A stretch of 64,000 nucleotides of DNA from Actinostola sp. cb2023 (taxonomy: Eukaryota; Cnidaria; Anthozoa; Actiniaria; Actinostolidae): positions 768,778 to 832,777 of the forward strand of contig JAUJYZ010000677.1 in NCBI GenBank assembly GCA_033675265.1, in the 5' to 3' direction. Made by a program: the position numbers and the translations under genes. Every line of letters starts with the position of its first letter. The first letter of the stretch is position 1. The notes beneath the pieces were generated by a model. It had not been told where the DNA came from and did not search any database. It worked only from the letters and a program-made list of their open reading frames with translations. Positions 14,155 through 25,033 of the stretch are shown one piece after another.

Positions 14155-14345
14155 TATACAAGCATCAAGACTTTCGGTACGCATGCAATGCATATGAGAT
14201 TATTACAAGCGAAAAGTGAGCACCAATTCTAGACACAGGGAGCCCAAGCTATGTTTTTGCTCACTTGGTGCTCACTTTTCCTTTATAATAATCTCACAAT
14301 GCATTGTGCGCGTACCGGAAGTCTGGAACTCTTGATGCTTGTATT
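14155..14345. repeat. Palindromic element with central CACAGG motif, copy 2
   Basis: Inverted-orientation relative of 6,770-6,965; same GAAAAGTGAGCACCAA arms and CACAGGGAGCCCAAGC in the centre. Confidence 0.8.
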
Positions 14346-14371
14346 GAATAAGATGCCATTCTCGTACCCAG

Positions 14372-14652
14372 ACCCTTCTCAGCTTTCTAACGAAAAACCG
14401 AAGGCTCTGGTAAGAGACAAACCGGAAGACCCAGATTCTAGGTCGTCAGATATGCGCATGCTCAACATTTTCTAACTTCGGCCACAAAATGGCGGACTTC
14501 AGCGAAGTTCTCGACGATGCTCCAACAAACCTTCATCTACATCACAGTTAAGAAGATATTGAGCATGCGCATATCTGACGACCTAGAATCTGGGTCTTCC
14601 GGTTTGTCTCTTACCATGCAGAGCCTTCGATTTTTCGGAAGGGTCTGGATAC
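14372..14652. repeat. Fold-back element downstream of the FGF-like gene
   Basis: About 100-bp arms: CAGACCCTTCTCAG, AACCGGAAGACCCAGATTCT, CGTCAGATATGCGCATGCTC and their complements, with a loop of about 80 bp. Non-coding. Confidence 0.8.
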
Positions 14653-15147
14653 TAGAATGATAAGATGGCGGCTGAACATGTTATCACAATGTTTTGCTCA
14701 CAGTAAAACAATGCAATCATTTATAAAGACCCTATGTCTGAGCCCATGATGCATTGCGCGCACACTGTGTCTGAGCCCACGATGCATTGCGCGCACTAGC
14801 TCGCAATTTAGATCGAGATTTCAGATTTCAGTCTGATCGATTTGGCGTTAGTTTGAACCATCTTTGACCAGGAAATATATTAACTATGTTATCAAAAAAT
14901 AGTTTGGATGTCAACACAAATTCAAAACATTGGCGCAAGGCATCATGGGTGCAAATACAGGGCCTTTAATCACAATATTTTGCCAATACAATGCAACCCT
15001 TTAACCTCGATCAAAAATGTGTCAAGAACTTCTCAGGATTAAAACAAATCAATATCAACAACACCCTTATTTGTCACTAAAATTACCAGGCGTTTGGTGG
15101 TTAAAGGGATAAGTGAACTCTCTTTTGAAGCTTCAAAATATGCAAAC

Positions 15148-15780
15148 GTGAAGCTGTTTTATTTGCATGAACGTGTCAGAGAGTTTGTAGGTGTGTGTAG
15201 TACTGATTTAGGTTCGCAAAGGATTACTGGGTAAAATGTACAGCCGCCATCTTGTTTAGTACAATAGAATTAAGCCTTAAAATATGAGTGTAACTTGAGA
15301 ATTATTGTAAAGCTTGCGAAAATTAAGTTATGATTATTTAAAATTGCGATATTAATAATAAAATATTTACATCCGTATTTAATCATTATACTTATTATTA
15401 TGATTTCACTTTGAGTCCGCCATTTTGGAAATCCTCAACGCACTGCCGACTCTTTTCGTGAAAATGCATCTCACCCCTGGATTCTTTCAGGAGAACGGCC
15501 TCTACCACGCTGATGCTTTTCTGGGGGCTTATGTGGTGAATAATGGCAATGAAAGACTCTAAAATGCAAAATAGGCCTTGAGGCAGAGAAATCTGCCAGC
15601 CTACAGAGAAAGACTGCCTGAGAACTTGATGGAAACCCCTTATATGGAATCGAAATTTCCTATGGCGTGATTAGGTCCAGAAAATCGCTAAAAAACTCAA
15701 AATAGCTCAGGAGTCAATGGGTTAAAGGAAATATCTTTCAAAGAAGTCATTTAACAGAAAATTGATCAATGTTTTTCTTT
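15148..15780. repeat. Left flank of duplication module, copy 1
   Basis: Unique-looking, non-coding 630 bp starting GAAGCTGTTTTATTTGCATG that recurs with few changes at 34,209-34,880. A shorter relative is at 63,420-63,535. It always precedes the 19-bp satellite in the two complete copies. Confidence 0.8.
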
Positions 15781-16620
15781 ATACTATTAACATTAATCTA
15801 CATAACTATTTAACAATAATCTACATAATTAACAATAATCTACATAATGACCATAATTAACAATAATCTACATGATTAACAATAATCTACATGATTAACA
15901 ATAATCTACATGATTAACAATAATCTACATAAATAACAATAATCTACATGATTAACAATAATCTACATGATTAACAATAATCTACATGATTAACAATAAT
16001 CTACATGATTAACAATAATCTACATGATTAACAATAATCTACATGATTAACAATAATCTACATGATTAACAATAATCTACATGATTAACAATAATCTACA
16101 TGATTAACAATAATCTACATAATTAACAATAATCTACATAATTAACAATAATCTACATAATTAACAATAATCTACATGATTAACAATAATCTACATGATT
16201 AACTTTCATAAGATAATGATTAACAATAATCTACATGATTAACAATAATCTACATGATTAACAATAATCTACATGATTAACAATAACTACTACATGATTA
16301 ACAATAATCTACATAAATAACAATAATCTACATGATTAACAATAATCTACATGATTAACAATAATCTACATAACAATAACAATAATCTACATGATTAACT
16401 ATAATCTACATAATTAACAATAATCTGCATAGTTAACAATAATCTACATAATTAACAATAATCTGCATAACTACTTAACAATAATCTACATGATTAACAA
16501 TAATCTACATGATTAACAATAATCTACATAATTGACAATGATCTGCATAATTGACAATAATCTGCATAATTAACAATGATCTACATAATTAACAATAATC
16601 TACATAATTGGGAACAATAG
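15781..16620. repeat. 19-bp AT-rich satellite (ATTAACAATAATCTACATA), array 1
   Basis: About 44 units of ATTAACAATAATCTACATA/GATTAACA variants. The same satellite recurs at 34,878-35,460, 36,487-36,620, 41,045-41,450 and 42,885-43,195. Confidence 0.95.
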
Positions 16621-16651
16621 AAGTTTTCATGTCATGCACACACTTTCATTA

Positions 16652-16828
16652 AAGTCATTTTCGTCAGATAAGTGGGAAACCTACGGTATGGAATCGAAGA
16701 CATCTATTCAACCAATCACAGCGCGCAAAGTCATTGCTCAGCCAATCAGAATGCTTGGACACGGCACGGTCACGGCACGAACCGTACCGTAACTACTTCC
16801 CACTATACTAATACCAAAACGACTCTAA
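16652..16828. mobile_element. MITE of the GTGGGAAAC/CGAAAACGAC family, copy 2
   Basis: Same element as at 6,169, in inverse orientation, with CAATCACAGCGCGCAAAG and CAATCAGAATGCTTGG inside and an inverted ACGGCAC/GTACCGTAAC segment. Confidence 0.75.
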
Positions 16829-16832
16829 TAAA

Positions 16833-19800
16833 TCATTGTATGTTACAAGAAGAGTCATCGTCAGATCCACCACCTTGGTTGTTGCTTCTTTCATTGACTG
16901 TACCGTTGTATTCTGCCAGGTCAACATCGCCGTCGTGTCGATAAACGTTGCGATCGCTGTCGACTTTCTCAAATTTATCCTTATTTTCGTTATCAACCGT
17001 GATCTCGACATAATTTTTCACATTATTACTGTCGCTTTCTTTTGCCAAATTACCATCATAATTATTGACTAGAAGTTGATTATCGGGAGTGGATGGAGGC
17101 AGGTCGGTGAAGTAGGCACCTATAGATAAAGAAGTAACGTTTAAACACGAAATTCTGGTATAGAAAGGGGGCCTAGCGCGGGGCCTAGAGTGGATGGAGG
17201 CAGGTCGGTGAAGTAGGCACCTATAGATAAAGAAGTAACGTTTAAACACGAAATTCCGGTATAAAAAGGGGGGCCTAGCGCGGGGTTCATCTCTGTCTCT
17301 TTCTCTCTCTCTCTCTCTCCATTTGCAAACTAAATTTGCATGTATTTAACTAAATGTGCCGCATACATTGCAAGGAATAACGTACTCTGAGTTTCAGAGA
17401 TTAAGGGGAAAACTAGTGGTTTCTAATAGAAAGTGAAGTGCTGCGAGTTGAATTAGTTGCAGGTTAAACTGCACGTTCATTCTACAGTTCAGGCAAATAA
17501 TAATGACATGAGATAAGTTCACTTATATGTTTGGGCTTCCTGTGCTTCAAATTGGCGACACATGAGGCTTTCTGACGAGTGATAAAACTTGAGTACACAT
17601 TTTTAGTCGGGCTTCCTGTGGAAAGAAAATGCTTCTTTGCAAATCGCCAACTGGGTTCTACAGCGCATGCGCCCTGTGCCAGCCGCTAATATAATCACCG
17701 AAGGCTCTAACAACATGGTTAATCAACACGAAACATCGCTTCTTCACAAACTTTGTTGGAGGAAGGTTATGACGTCTTGTTTTCAAAATAACCACAATAA
17801 TTTATAGAGCCTATGGATTTATCAATCCAGTACTAGTACTGCAAAGGGGTTAGAGTCTTTAGAACTTACAACGAAGTGAGTTGATACTCGCAGTGAAGAG
17901 AAAAAAGCAATTACGTCAGTTGTGAGTTTTTTTTAAATACACCGAAGCGAGGTAAACCCATAACTTATTTATACTTCATCCAAACATTGTTTAATCACTC
18001 TGCGATATCTAGTTTTATGTATACGGTATTTGTATAATGTGTATGGATATATTTATGGTACCAAATAAACTATGTCATTGTCATTCATGATTCGCTGAGT
18101 TTGTGAAATCGCATTTACTGAAATTGCAAGGAAAGATGTTCTACCGAGTCACGCAACGAGCGATCAAATACTGTTTTAATCGCAGATATCTATATTTAGT
18201 TCAAATAGGCTACATCAGGTCAGTTAGAAGCCCGACTTCACACTAGTAGAGCGTCTAGTTTCATCACGTTTAATCAAAAGCCAGTTTTAAATATTAGTAC
18301 GTACTACACTGAAGTATATAAGGGAGAAGATTTATGCACAGTAAGATTTCAAATTTCAATAGTCCAGCTTGAATCAGTCGATGTGAGGTAAAACAAAGTA
18401 CAGTATTTGCCGTCATCGTAGATTGACGGATCTGTTCTCAGATGTTCTCAAATTTCGAAATATTACTTCCTTTGCCAAATAAAATAAAATGCTGATGAGC
18501 TTGTAGAGCTATCAAAATAACAACTCTGGGCCAAATTTTGGAGCACTAGAGCATTTCTTTACCGAGCTATGGGCGAATGAAGTTTCCAAATATTCCAGTG
18601 TGTTTGTATAGCGGTGAGCCTCCTTATGGCCGCATCTCCAAAGTGGATTTTTTTTATCCAGTCTTTACCGCGCGGATTCATTGACCGTGTTCACCGGATA
18701 CGTGTGGACGGGAGGCCAATCCGCATCGAAAAGGTTGCGGATTCAAAAATATCCGGATACATGTGGACAGGGCCTAAATCTCGATTTTTGTCAGCAACAC
18801 TTACAGGAACCCCATCTCAACACAGGAATCCCAAGATTAGTTTTCAATAGTTTTCAATAATAATCTCTGAAACTCAGGGTAGGAATAAAGAAATAAGAGG
18901 ATATGTTTGTACATGCTTTGACTATGTTTGACCACAGTATGGCTGCTATGTAGACTATAACTTTTCAAACCATCGATAATTATTGATCTCGATCACATTA
19001 CCTGGTCCAAACGTCGCATCCGTTGTCTGATCCTTAGATGCCCATATTCTACCGCTGTCCTGAATACCTGCGGCACCTTGGTCATCCGTGTAATGGTATA
19101 ATTTTTGCTGCAAAAGTAAACTAAGCTTTCAATAACTTTGCTTAATAAGTTTAGTGACCACAGGAAACCCAATAACTTTAGTGACCACAGGAAACCCAAT
19201 CACTTTAGTGACCACAGGAAACCCAATAACTTTAGTGACCACAGGAAACCCAATGACCTTAGTGACCACAGGAAACCCAATAACTTTAGTGACCACAGGA
19301 AACCCAATCACTTTAGTGACCACAGGAAACCCAATCACTTTAGTGACCACAGGAAACCCAATGACCTTAGTGACCACAGGAAACCCAATAACTTTAGTGA
19401 CCACAGGAAACCCAATAACATTAGTGACCACAGGAAACCCAATGACCTTAGTGACCACAGGAAACCCAATAACTTTAGTGACCACAGGAAACCCAATAAC
19501 ATTAGTGACCACAGGACACCCAATAACTTTAGTGACCACAGGGAACCCAATAATATTAGTGACCACAGGAAACCCAATCACTTTAGTGACCACAGGAAAC
19601 CCAATAACTTTAGTGACCACAGGAAACCCAATAACTTTAGTGACCACAGGAAACCCAATAACTTTAGTGACCACAGAAAACCCAATAACTTTAGTGACCA
19701 CAGGAAACACAATAATTTAAGTGACCACAGGAAACCCAATAACTTCAGTGACCACAGAAAACCCAATAACTTTAGTGACCACAGGAAACCCAATAACTTT

Positions 19801-20467
19801 AGTGACCACAGGAAACCCAATAATTTAAGTGACCACAGGAAACCCAATAACTTTAGTGACCACAGGAAACCCAATAACTTTAGTGACCACAGGAAACCCA
19901 ATAACATTAGTGACCACAGAAAACCCAATAACTTTAGTGACCACAGGAAACCCAATAACTTAAGTGACCACAGGGAGCCCAATAACTTTAGTGACCACAG
20001 GGAGCCCAATAACTTTAGTGAACTCAGGGAGCCCAATAACTTTAGTCACCACAGGGAGCCCAATAACTTTAGTGACCACAGGGAGCCCAATAACTTGATA
20101 TTAGTGACCACAGGGAGCCCAATAACATTAGTGACCACAGGGAGCCCAATAGTGAGATGTTTTCTGTATTTGAGTGATTTAATTAGGCCAGCGGTAACCA
20201 ACTACAATTTAGGCACAATTGATTCAAACGTTACAATAAATTTGAAAACAACGTAGCTCGTCTTCGTCCACTATTACCGCTTATGATCCCTACTTTGCTT
20301 CCAATAACAATATAAATACAATATTAATGTAATCTCACCTCATTCTCCTTCGCTTCTGCTTCTTGGCTGACGTAGCTGTGCGTCAGGACATATGTGTGAC
20401 TGGATCCGACGGAAAAGCCCACGTTTACATCAGAGACACCCGAGATGAAATCGTATGACACACCAGC
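16833..20467 (-). CDS. Tox-ART-HYD1-like ADP-ribosyltransferase-fold protein, copy 1 (5' end missing)
   Basis: Three minus-strand exons with matching phases: 20339-20467 (43 codons, phase 0), 19002-19107 (35 codons plus 1) and 16833-17119 (stop at 16835-16833). The middle exon opens with LYHYTDDQGAAGI and ends near FGPG; the last opens with AYFTDL. These are the signature H-Y block and the G-x-Y-x-T/D block of the Tox-ART-HYD1 domain, a predicted ADP-ribosyltransferase fold first described in bacterial polymorphic toxins and also present in animal genomes. The C-terminus is acidic (SDDDSS). No initiating exon could be recognised upstream of 20467. The intron between exons 1 and 2 holds a 27-bp satellite. 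This is the only copy in the window whose first visible exon is intact, so it is the best candidate for a working gene. Enzymatic activity and any toxin or defence role are inference. Confidence 0.6.
17087..17287. repeat. Exon-derived minisatellite, 2 units
   Basis: Two about 101-bp units (from 17,087 and 17,188) each contain the beginning of the HYD1 last exon plus its splice acceptor and upstream intron (CTATAGATAAAGAAGTAACG). The same unit occurs 2 times at 37,555 and 5 times at 43,562. Confidence 0.85.
17300..18790. other. Intron of HYD1 copy 1; no gene
   Basis: Contains a CT microsatellite (17,293-17,318), CACAGG-motif ends in minus orientation (TTGGGCTTCCTGTG at 17,526; GGGCTTCCTGTGG at 17,609) and a fragment of a common dispersed repeat with GGATACGTGTGGAC (18,690-18,770). 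The segment 17,330-17,600 recurs at 44,080-44,345. Confidence 0.6.
18798..18848. repeat. 19-bp CACAGGAACCCCATCTCAA repeat, unexpanded state
   Basis: About two units, ending CACAGGAATCCCAAGATTAG. The flanks (AAATCTCGATTTTTG on the left, AGATTAGTTTTCAATA on the right) match those of the about 80-unit array at 46,470-47,985. Confidence 0.85.
19128..20152. repeat. 27-bp satellite with CACAGGAAACCCAA core, array 1
   Basis: About 37 units: the core CACAGGAAACCCAA (GGGAGCCC in the last units) plus a 13-bp spacer beginning TAACTTTAG and ending in GTGAC. Located in the intron between HYD1 exons 1 and 2. Homologous arrays at 38,509 and 48,188 occupy the same position in the other copies. Period 27 keeps all frames open, which creates long false ORFs on both strands. 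Confidence 0.95.
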
Positions 20468-20469
20468 CT

Positions 20470-21500
20470 GAAAATAAAGCTACAACCGAGACTTACAAAT
20501 GGTACCCAGTGCGCATGCTCCGTAAACATGACACAGTCACGCCAACGCGTCATCAGGTCCTGTTGTTTTTAAAACAAGAATACGAGATTTTAGGTAAGAT
20601 ATGTAAATCTTTGTTTTTCATCGTTAACGCCTTTTCTAGTATATTCATCTTTCCGAGAACTGAGTTATTTTTAGAAAAAGGACAATCTCCTTAAGCTTCT
20701 TATTGGCCAATGTGGGGGTCGGTCGTGTGATTTTTTTGGGGGGGGGGGGGGGGAGGTGGGTTTCACTTGGTTTTTTGAATTATGAAAAGGAGGGATCACT
20801 TGGGTAAGGGCGAGCAAAAGGGGGATCTATCACTCTAAAGCTCCTACGATTCGGCCACAAGATCAATTTTCTGTCAGTTTAAACTTGCTGGAAACTGCTC
20901 TCAGAAGGCAGGAAAGGTTTTGTTAGAGTGGTTTTCATATAAAACCCGTAGACTAAGACCTACTGATTGAAAGTACTAATAACCAGCAAAATGGTAACCA
21001 GGGGAGACTGAAGCATGTTGTAAATGCTTGACTGGACCGGACTGGACTGCTGACTGGACTTTGGACCTTATCAGGATATGAAAGAAGCCAATCGTATACG
21101 CGTTTTACAATACAATACAATACAATACAATAACTTTATTTTATTTTCATGAAAGGGTTTTTCAAAAGCAATTTACATCGGGTTGAGAGAACAAAAAAAC
21201 TAATACAAATCAAATACGTACATGTCATCAAAAAAATATAAATATAAACTACTGAGTTACTTTATCGGATGCACTTTGTCTAAAAACCTTTCTTTTTGGC
21301 TCTTTTGATTGACATTTTTTGTTACTCATTCTTTGATATCTGTACTAAAACGGTGAATAATTCACTGAATAATGAATATCTTAATTATTTTTATCGGAAG
21401 AATAACAACGAAAAATGACAGAACTCATGTTACGTAACTCGTAGAATGCGATAGTGGCATTCGGTGAGTCTCTTTGTTCAAGGTGTTTTGATCATCTTGG
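20470..21500. other. Right part of duplication module, copy 1; no gene supported
   Basis: Contains a G homopolymer (20,738-20,754), the ACTGGACCGGACTGGACTGC simple repeat (about 21,030) and TACAA pentanucleotides (about 21,108-21,130). Related sequence is present at 32,930-33,480 and 50,300-51,010/53,720-54,990. Confidence 0.6.
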
Positions 21501-21719
21501 CTCCGTGCAGCTTTTATGGCGTGGTATCATTCAGTGCATAGACTGGCATACATGATAATAAAACGGCTTCTTCTCTCTCCGGCTTGTGGAAAACATTGAT
21601 ACTGGTTTATAGATGATATACTTTCTGGAAAGTATTCGATTGTATGCCTCAGCTGTCAACATGTGCCAAATGTACCACGGACACCCACGGACATTGGTAA
21701 TTGTCGAAGCTACTATGCT

Positions 21720-22520
21720 CAGCGGTCTCTCACAGCGTATATAAGGGCTGAGCAACCATGCCCCATCGTCACTCGATAGTAAGCGTTGAGCATCGAATAG
21801 TGTCGTCTTCACAAAGGTCTACATTTACTGCTTCTACCAGTTTATGGCTTCCCAACGTCCTGCTCCATAATTTCAAGCGCGCAACCCTTCTGAACTTCAA
21901 GTCGGCGATGTTCGTGGCTTTCTCTCTTCTTTACTTTTAACGGTTCCATTTCCCGGCCCGCCAGCTCAGGACGCTGGCCTCATGTCAAGCTTCTTCACAT
22001 TCGCTCGTCCAGGCTCTGAAGGCTCTTATGGTGTGGTGTTCATTCTATTAGGGAATACTTGGACTTGTAGGTATAAACGGTTTGATTCTTATCGCGGTTT
22101 TATTTGCTTCAGAGTTGTTTACCGTTCTTGGTTTGCTCCACGTGGCCGTTGTGTTGTGGTCATGTCATTATTCCTGGTGGCTTCCGCCCACTTCTTTATA
22201 TTCCCCGCACCCGGGTAGCCTAGTTATTTTACTCGTATATTTCTGCTTTTTTGTCTCGAGTCATTCTAACATGGTTATTTGCAGGTTATTTTACTTTGCT
22301 TTAGTTTGGGCTGCTTGGCATTTGCATATTTGTTCTCGTCGCCTTTTCATTCCACGTGTTACGCTCGCTTTCACATGCCTTCATAATTAGTTCCCATTGT
22401 GTTTCTTTACTCACTTGCATTAAGGAATGTTTATCATGCGTTTTCGATATTGTAGTCATAAACTTTGCTGTTTACTACTTTGGTTTTGTTCTATATTTTC
22501 ATTTCTTTTAGGCTCAGTTG
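21720..22520. mobile_element. Possible retroelement terminal region (degraded)
   Basis: TATATAAGGGCTGAGC (21,737) is followed by about 700 bp with open but unrecognisable frames and a change in base composition to GC-richer, T-rich DNA. This resembles a promoter-bearing LTR or DIRS-type end, but no matching second end, RT or RNase H could be found. Low confidence. Confidence 0.2.
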
Positions 22521-22539
22521 ATCCGCCCGTGTAGCTCAG

Positions 22540-24347
22540 TGGTCTACTCCAGATTGTCGCGGTGTGTCAACATGTGAACTGGTCGGGAAATTCCAGATTG
22601 TCGCAGTGAGTCTGCATGATGTTAACTGGTTGGGAAATTCCAGATTGTCGCAGTGAGTCTGCATGTTAACTGGTCGGGAAATTCCAGATTGTCGCAGTGA
22701 GTCTGCATGATGTTAACTGGTTGGGAAATTCCAGATTGTCGCAGTGAGTCTGCATGTCAACTGGTCGGGAAATTCCAGATTGTCGCAGCCAGTCTGCAGG
22801 TGTCGGAAAATTACAGATTGTCGCAGTGGGTCTGCATGTTAACTGGTCGGGAAATTCCAGATTGTTGCAGTGAGTCTGCATGCATGTTAACTGGTTGGAA
22901 AATTCCAGATTGTTGCAGCGAGTCTGCATGTTAACTGGTCGGGAAATTCCAGATTGTCGCAGCGAGTCTGCATGTTAACTGGTCGGGAAATTCCAGATTG
23001 TCGCAGCGAATCTGCATGATGTTAACTGGTCGGGAAATTCCAGATTGTCGCAGTGAGTCTGCATGTATGTTAACTGGTTGGAAAATTCCAGATTGTTGCA
23101 GCGAGTCTGCATGTTAACTGGTCGGGAAATTCCAGATTGTCGCAGCGAGTCTGCATGTTAACTGGTCGGGAAATTCCAGATTGTCGCAGCGAATCTGCAT
23201 GATGTTAACTGGTTGGGAAATTCCAGATTGTCGCAGCGAGTCTGCATGTTAACTGGTCAGGAAATTCCAGATTGTCGCAGCGAGTCTGCATGTCAACTGG
23301 TCAGGAAATTCCAGATTGTCGCAGCGAGTCTGCATGTTAACTGGTCAGGAAATTCCAGATTGTCGCAGTGGGTCTGCATGTCAACTGGTCGGGAAATTCC
23401 AGATTGTCGCAGCGAGTCTGCATGTTAACTGGTCGGGAAATTTCAGATTTGTCGCAGTGTTTCAACATGTCAACTCGTCGGGAAATTCCCGATTGTCACA
23501 GCCAGTCTGCAGGTGTCGGGAAATTCCAGATTGTCGCAGCGAGTCTGCATGTTAACTGGTCGGGAAATTCCAGATTGTCGCAGCGAATCTGCATGATGTT
23601 AACTGGTTGGGAAATTCCAGATTGTCGCGGTGAGTCTGCATGCATGTTAACTGGTCGGGAAATTCCAGATTTGTCGCGGTGAGTCTGCATATTAACTGGT
23701 CAGGAAATTCCAGATTGTCGCAGCGAGTCTGCATGCTAACTGGTCGGGAAATTCCAGATTGTCGCAGTGAGTCTGCATGTTAACTGGTCGGGAAATTTCA
23801 GATTGACGCAGTGGGTCTGCATGTTAACTGGTCGGGAAATTTCAGATTGTTGCAGTGAGTCTGCATGCATGTTAACTGGTTGGAAAATTCCAGAGTGTTG
23901 CAGCGAGTCTGCATGATAACTGGTCGGTAAATTCCAGAGTGTCGCAGTGAGTCTGCATGTTAACTGGTCGGGAAATTCCAGATTTGTCGCGGTGAGTCCG
24001 CATGTCAACTGGTTGGGAAATTCCAGATTGTCGCAGCAAGTCTGCAGGGGTCGGGAAATTCCAGATTGTCGCAGTGGGTCTGCATGTTAACTGGTCGGGA
24101 AATTCCAGATTGTCACAGTGGGTCTGCATGTTAACTGGTCGGGAAATTCCAGATTGTCGCAGTGGGTCTGCATGTTAACTGGTCGGGAAATTCCAGATTG
24201 TCGCAGTGGGTCTGCATGTTAACTGGTCGGGAAATTCCAGATTGTCGCAGTGGGTCTGCATGTTAACTGGTCGGGAAATTCCAGATTGTCGCAGTGAGTC
24301 TGCATGTTAACTGGTCGGGAAATTCCAGATTGTCGCAGCGAGTCTGC
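22540..24347. repeat. 44-bp satellite with a kappaB-like GGGAAATTCC in each unit
   Basis: About 40 units of roughly 44 bp (range 36-48): GTTAACTGGTCGGGAAATTC, then CAGATTGTCGCAG and GAGTCTGCAT. Well over half of the units carry exact GGGAAATTCC; others have GGGAAATTTC, GGAAAATTCC or AGGAAATTCC. The left edge (22,525-22,545) has a tRNA A-box-like GTGTAGCTCAGTGG. Non-coding. Confidence 0.95.
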
Positions 24348-24349
24348 AG

Positions 24350-24790
24350 CTCAAGCCTGTTAAGGCTTGTCTTTTTCAGATTCACGGGAAAATCACATTT
24401 TCCGACATATCTCCATGCAGTTTAAAACTATGAAATAGAAATTTATGCCGTAAGTCACACTTAGGTTCCTTAATATTTTAAGCGGGATAAAGTTGACTTC
24501 CGGTGGTCACGTGACATTAAGGCGAGAACAACAGGAATTTGCAAATGGGCTGATGGGTGTCTTTTATTTCAAAGTTCTTTTGATGTGAAATTGTTAAGTT
24601 CGATGAGCTTAATAACAATCTGTCCGGTATGGTTGGCTTTAGTTTCGTGTTAATGAGAAAAATGACAATATTGAAATTCATGACATGTTCACGTGACCCA
24701 TTTTGCCGCTTTATATTTCATAGTTTTACATTTACATAATATAAACTGCATGGAGATATGTCGGAAAATGTTTTTCTTTCCTTGTTTTGG
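24350..24790. repeat. Fold-back element with GGTCACGTGAC
   Basis: Arms TTTTCCGACATATCTCCATG (24,397) and complement (24,755-24,772) plus AAAACTATGAAATA/complement; the loop contains GGTCACGTGAC and CACGTGACC. Its left edge CTCAAGCCTGTTAAGG resembles the ends of the elements at 45,150 and 53,910. Confidence 0.65.
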
Positions 24791-25033
24791 GGAGGACAGC
24801 AAATTCTTCAAACTCACGTCGTCGCCGGGGCTACCACAGGCAGCCCAAGCTGTGATCTTGTGAATAATTGTAGAGAATGTATGTAGAATTACAAAATAAC
24901 GTACAATGGCACTTACGTTGTCAATAAGGGACTGAAAATTCACCAGTGTTGATAATTTACTGTTCTATTGTCCTGATGTGTTAGTTTTGCGTTTTAGGCC
25001 GTTTTTTTTTTTCTCCCTTACCCTGTAAAGGAA

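Noticed and set aside
19138..20256. 372-codon and shorter frames on both strands over the 27-bp arrays (also 48,057-49,272)
   Set aside because: The period 27 is a multiple of 3, so frames stay open automatically. No real protein features.
21758..22390. Overlapping frames of 60-102 codons as a gene
   Set aside because: No recognisable domain, no splice logic; more likely decayed retroelement sequence, itself only weakly supported.
22524..22545. tRNA gene or tRNA-derived SINE head (A-box-like GTAGCTCAGTGG)
   Set aside because: No B box, no cloverleaf and no SINE tail; the match ends where the 44-bp satellite begins.
22540..24347. CRISPR-like array appearance (regular 44-bp repeats)
   Set aside because: There are no unique spacers; the whole unit repeats, and the context is a eukaryotic genome. 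It is a tandem satellite.
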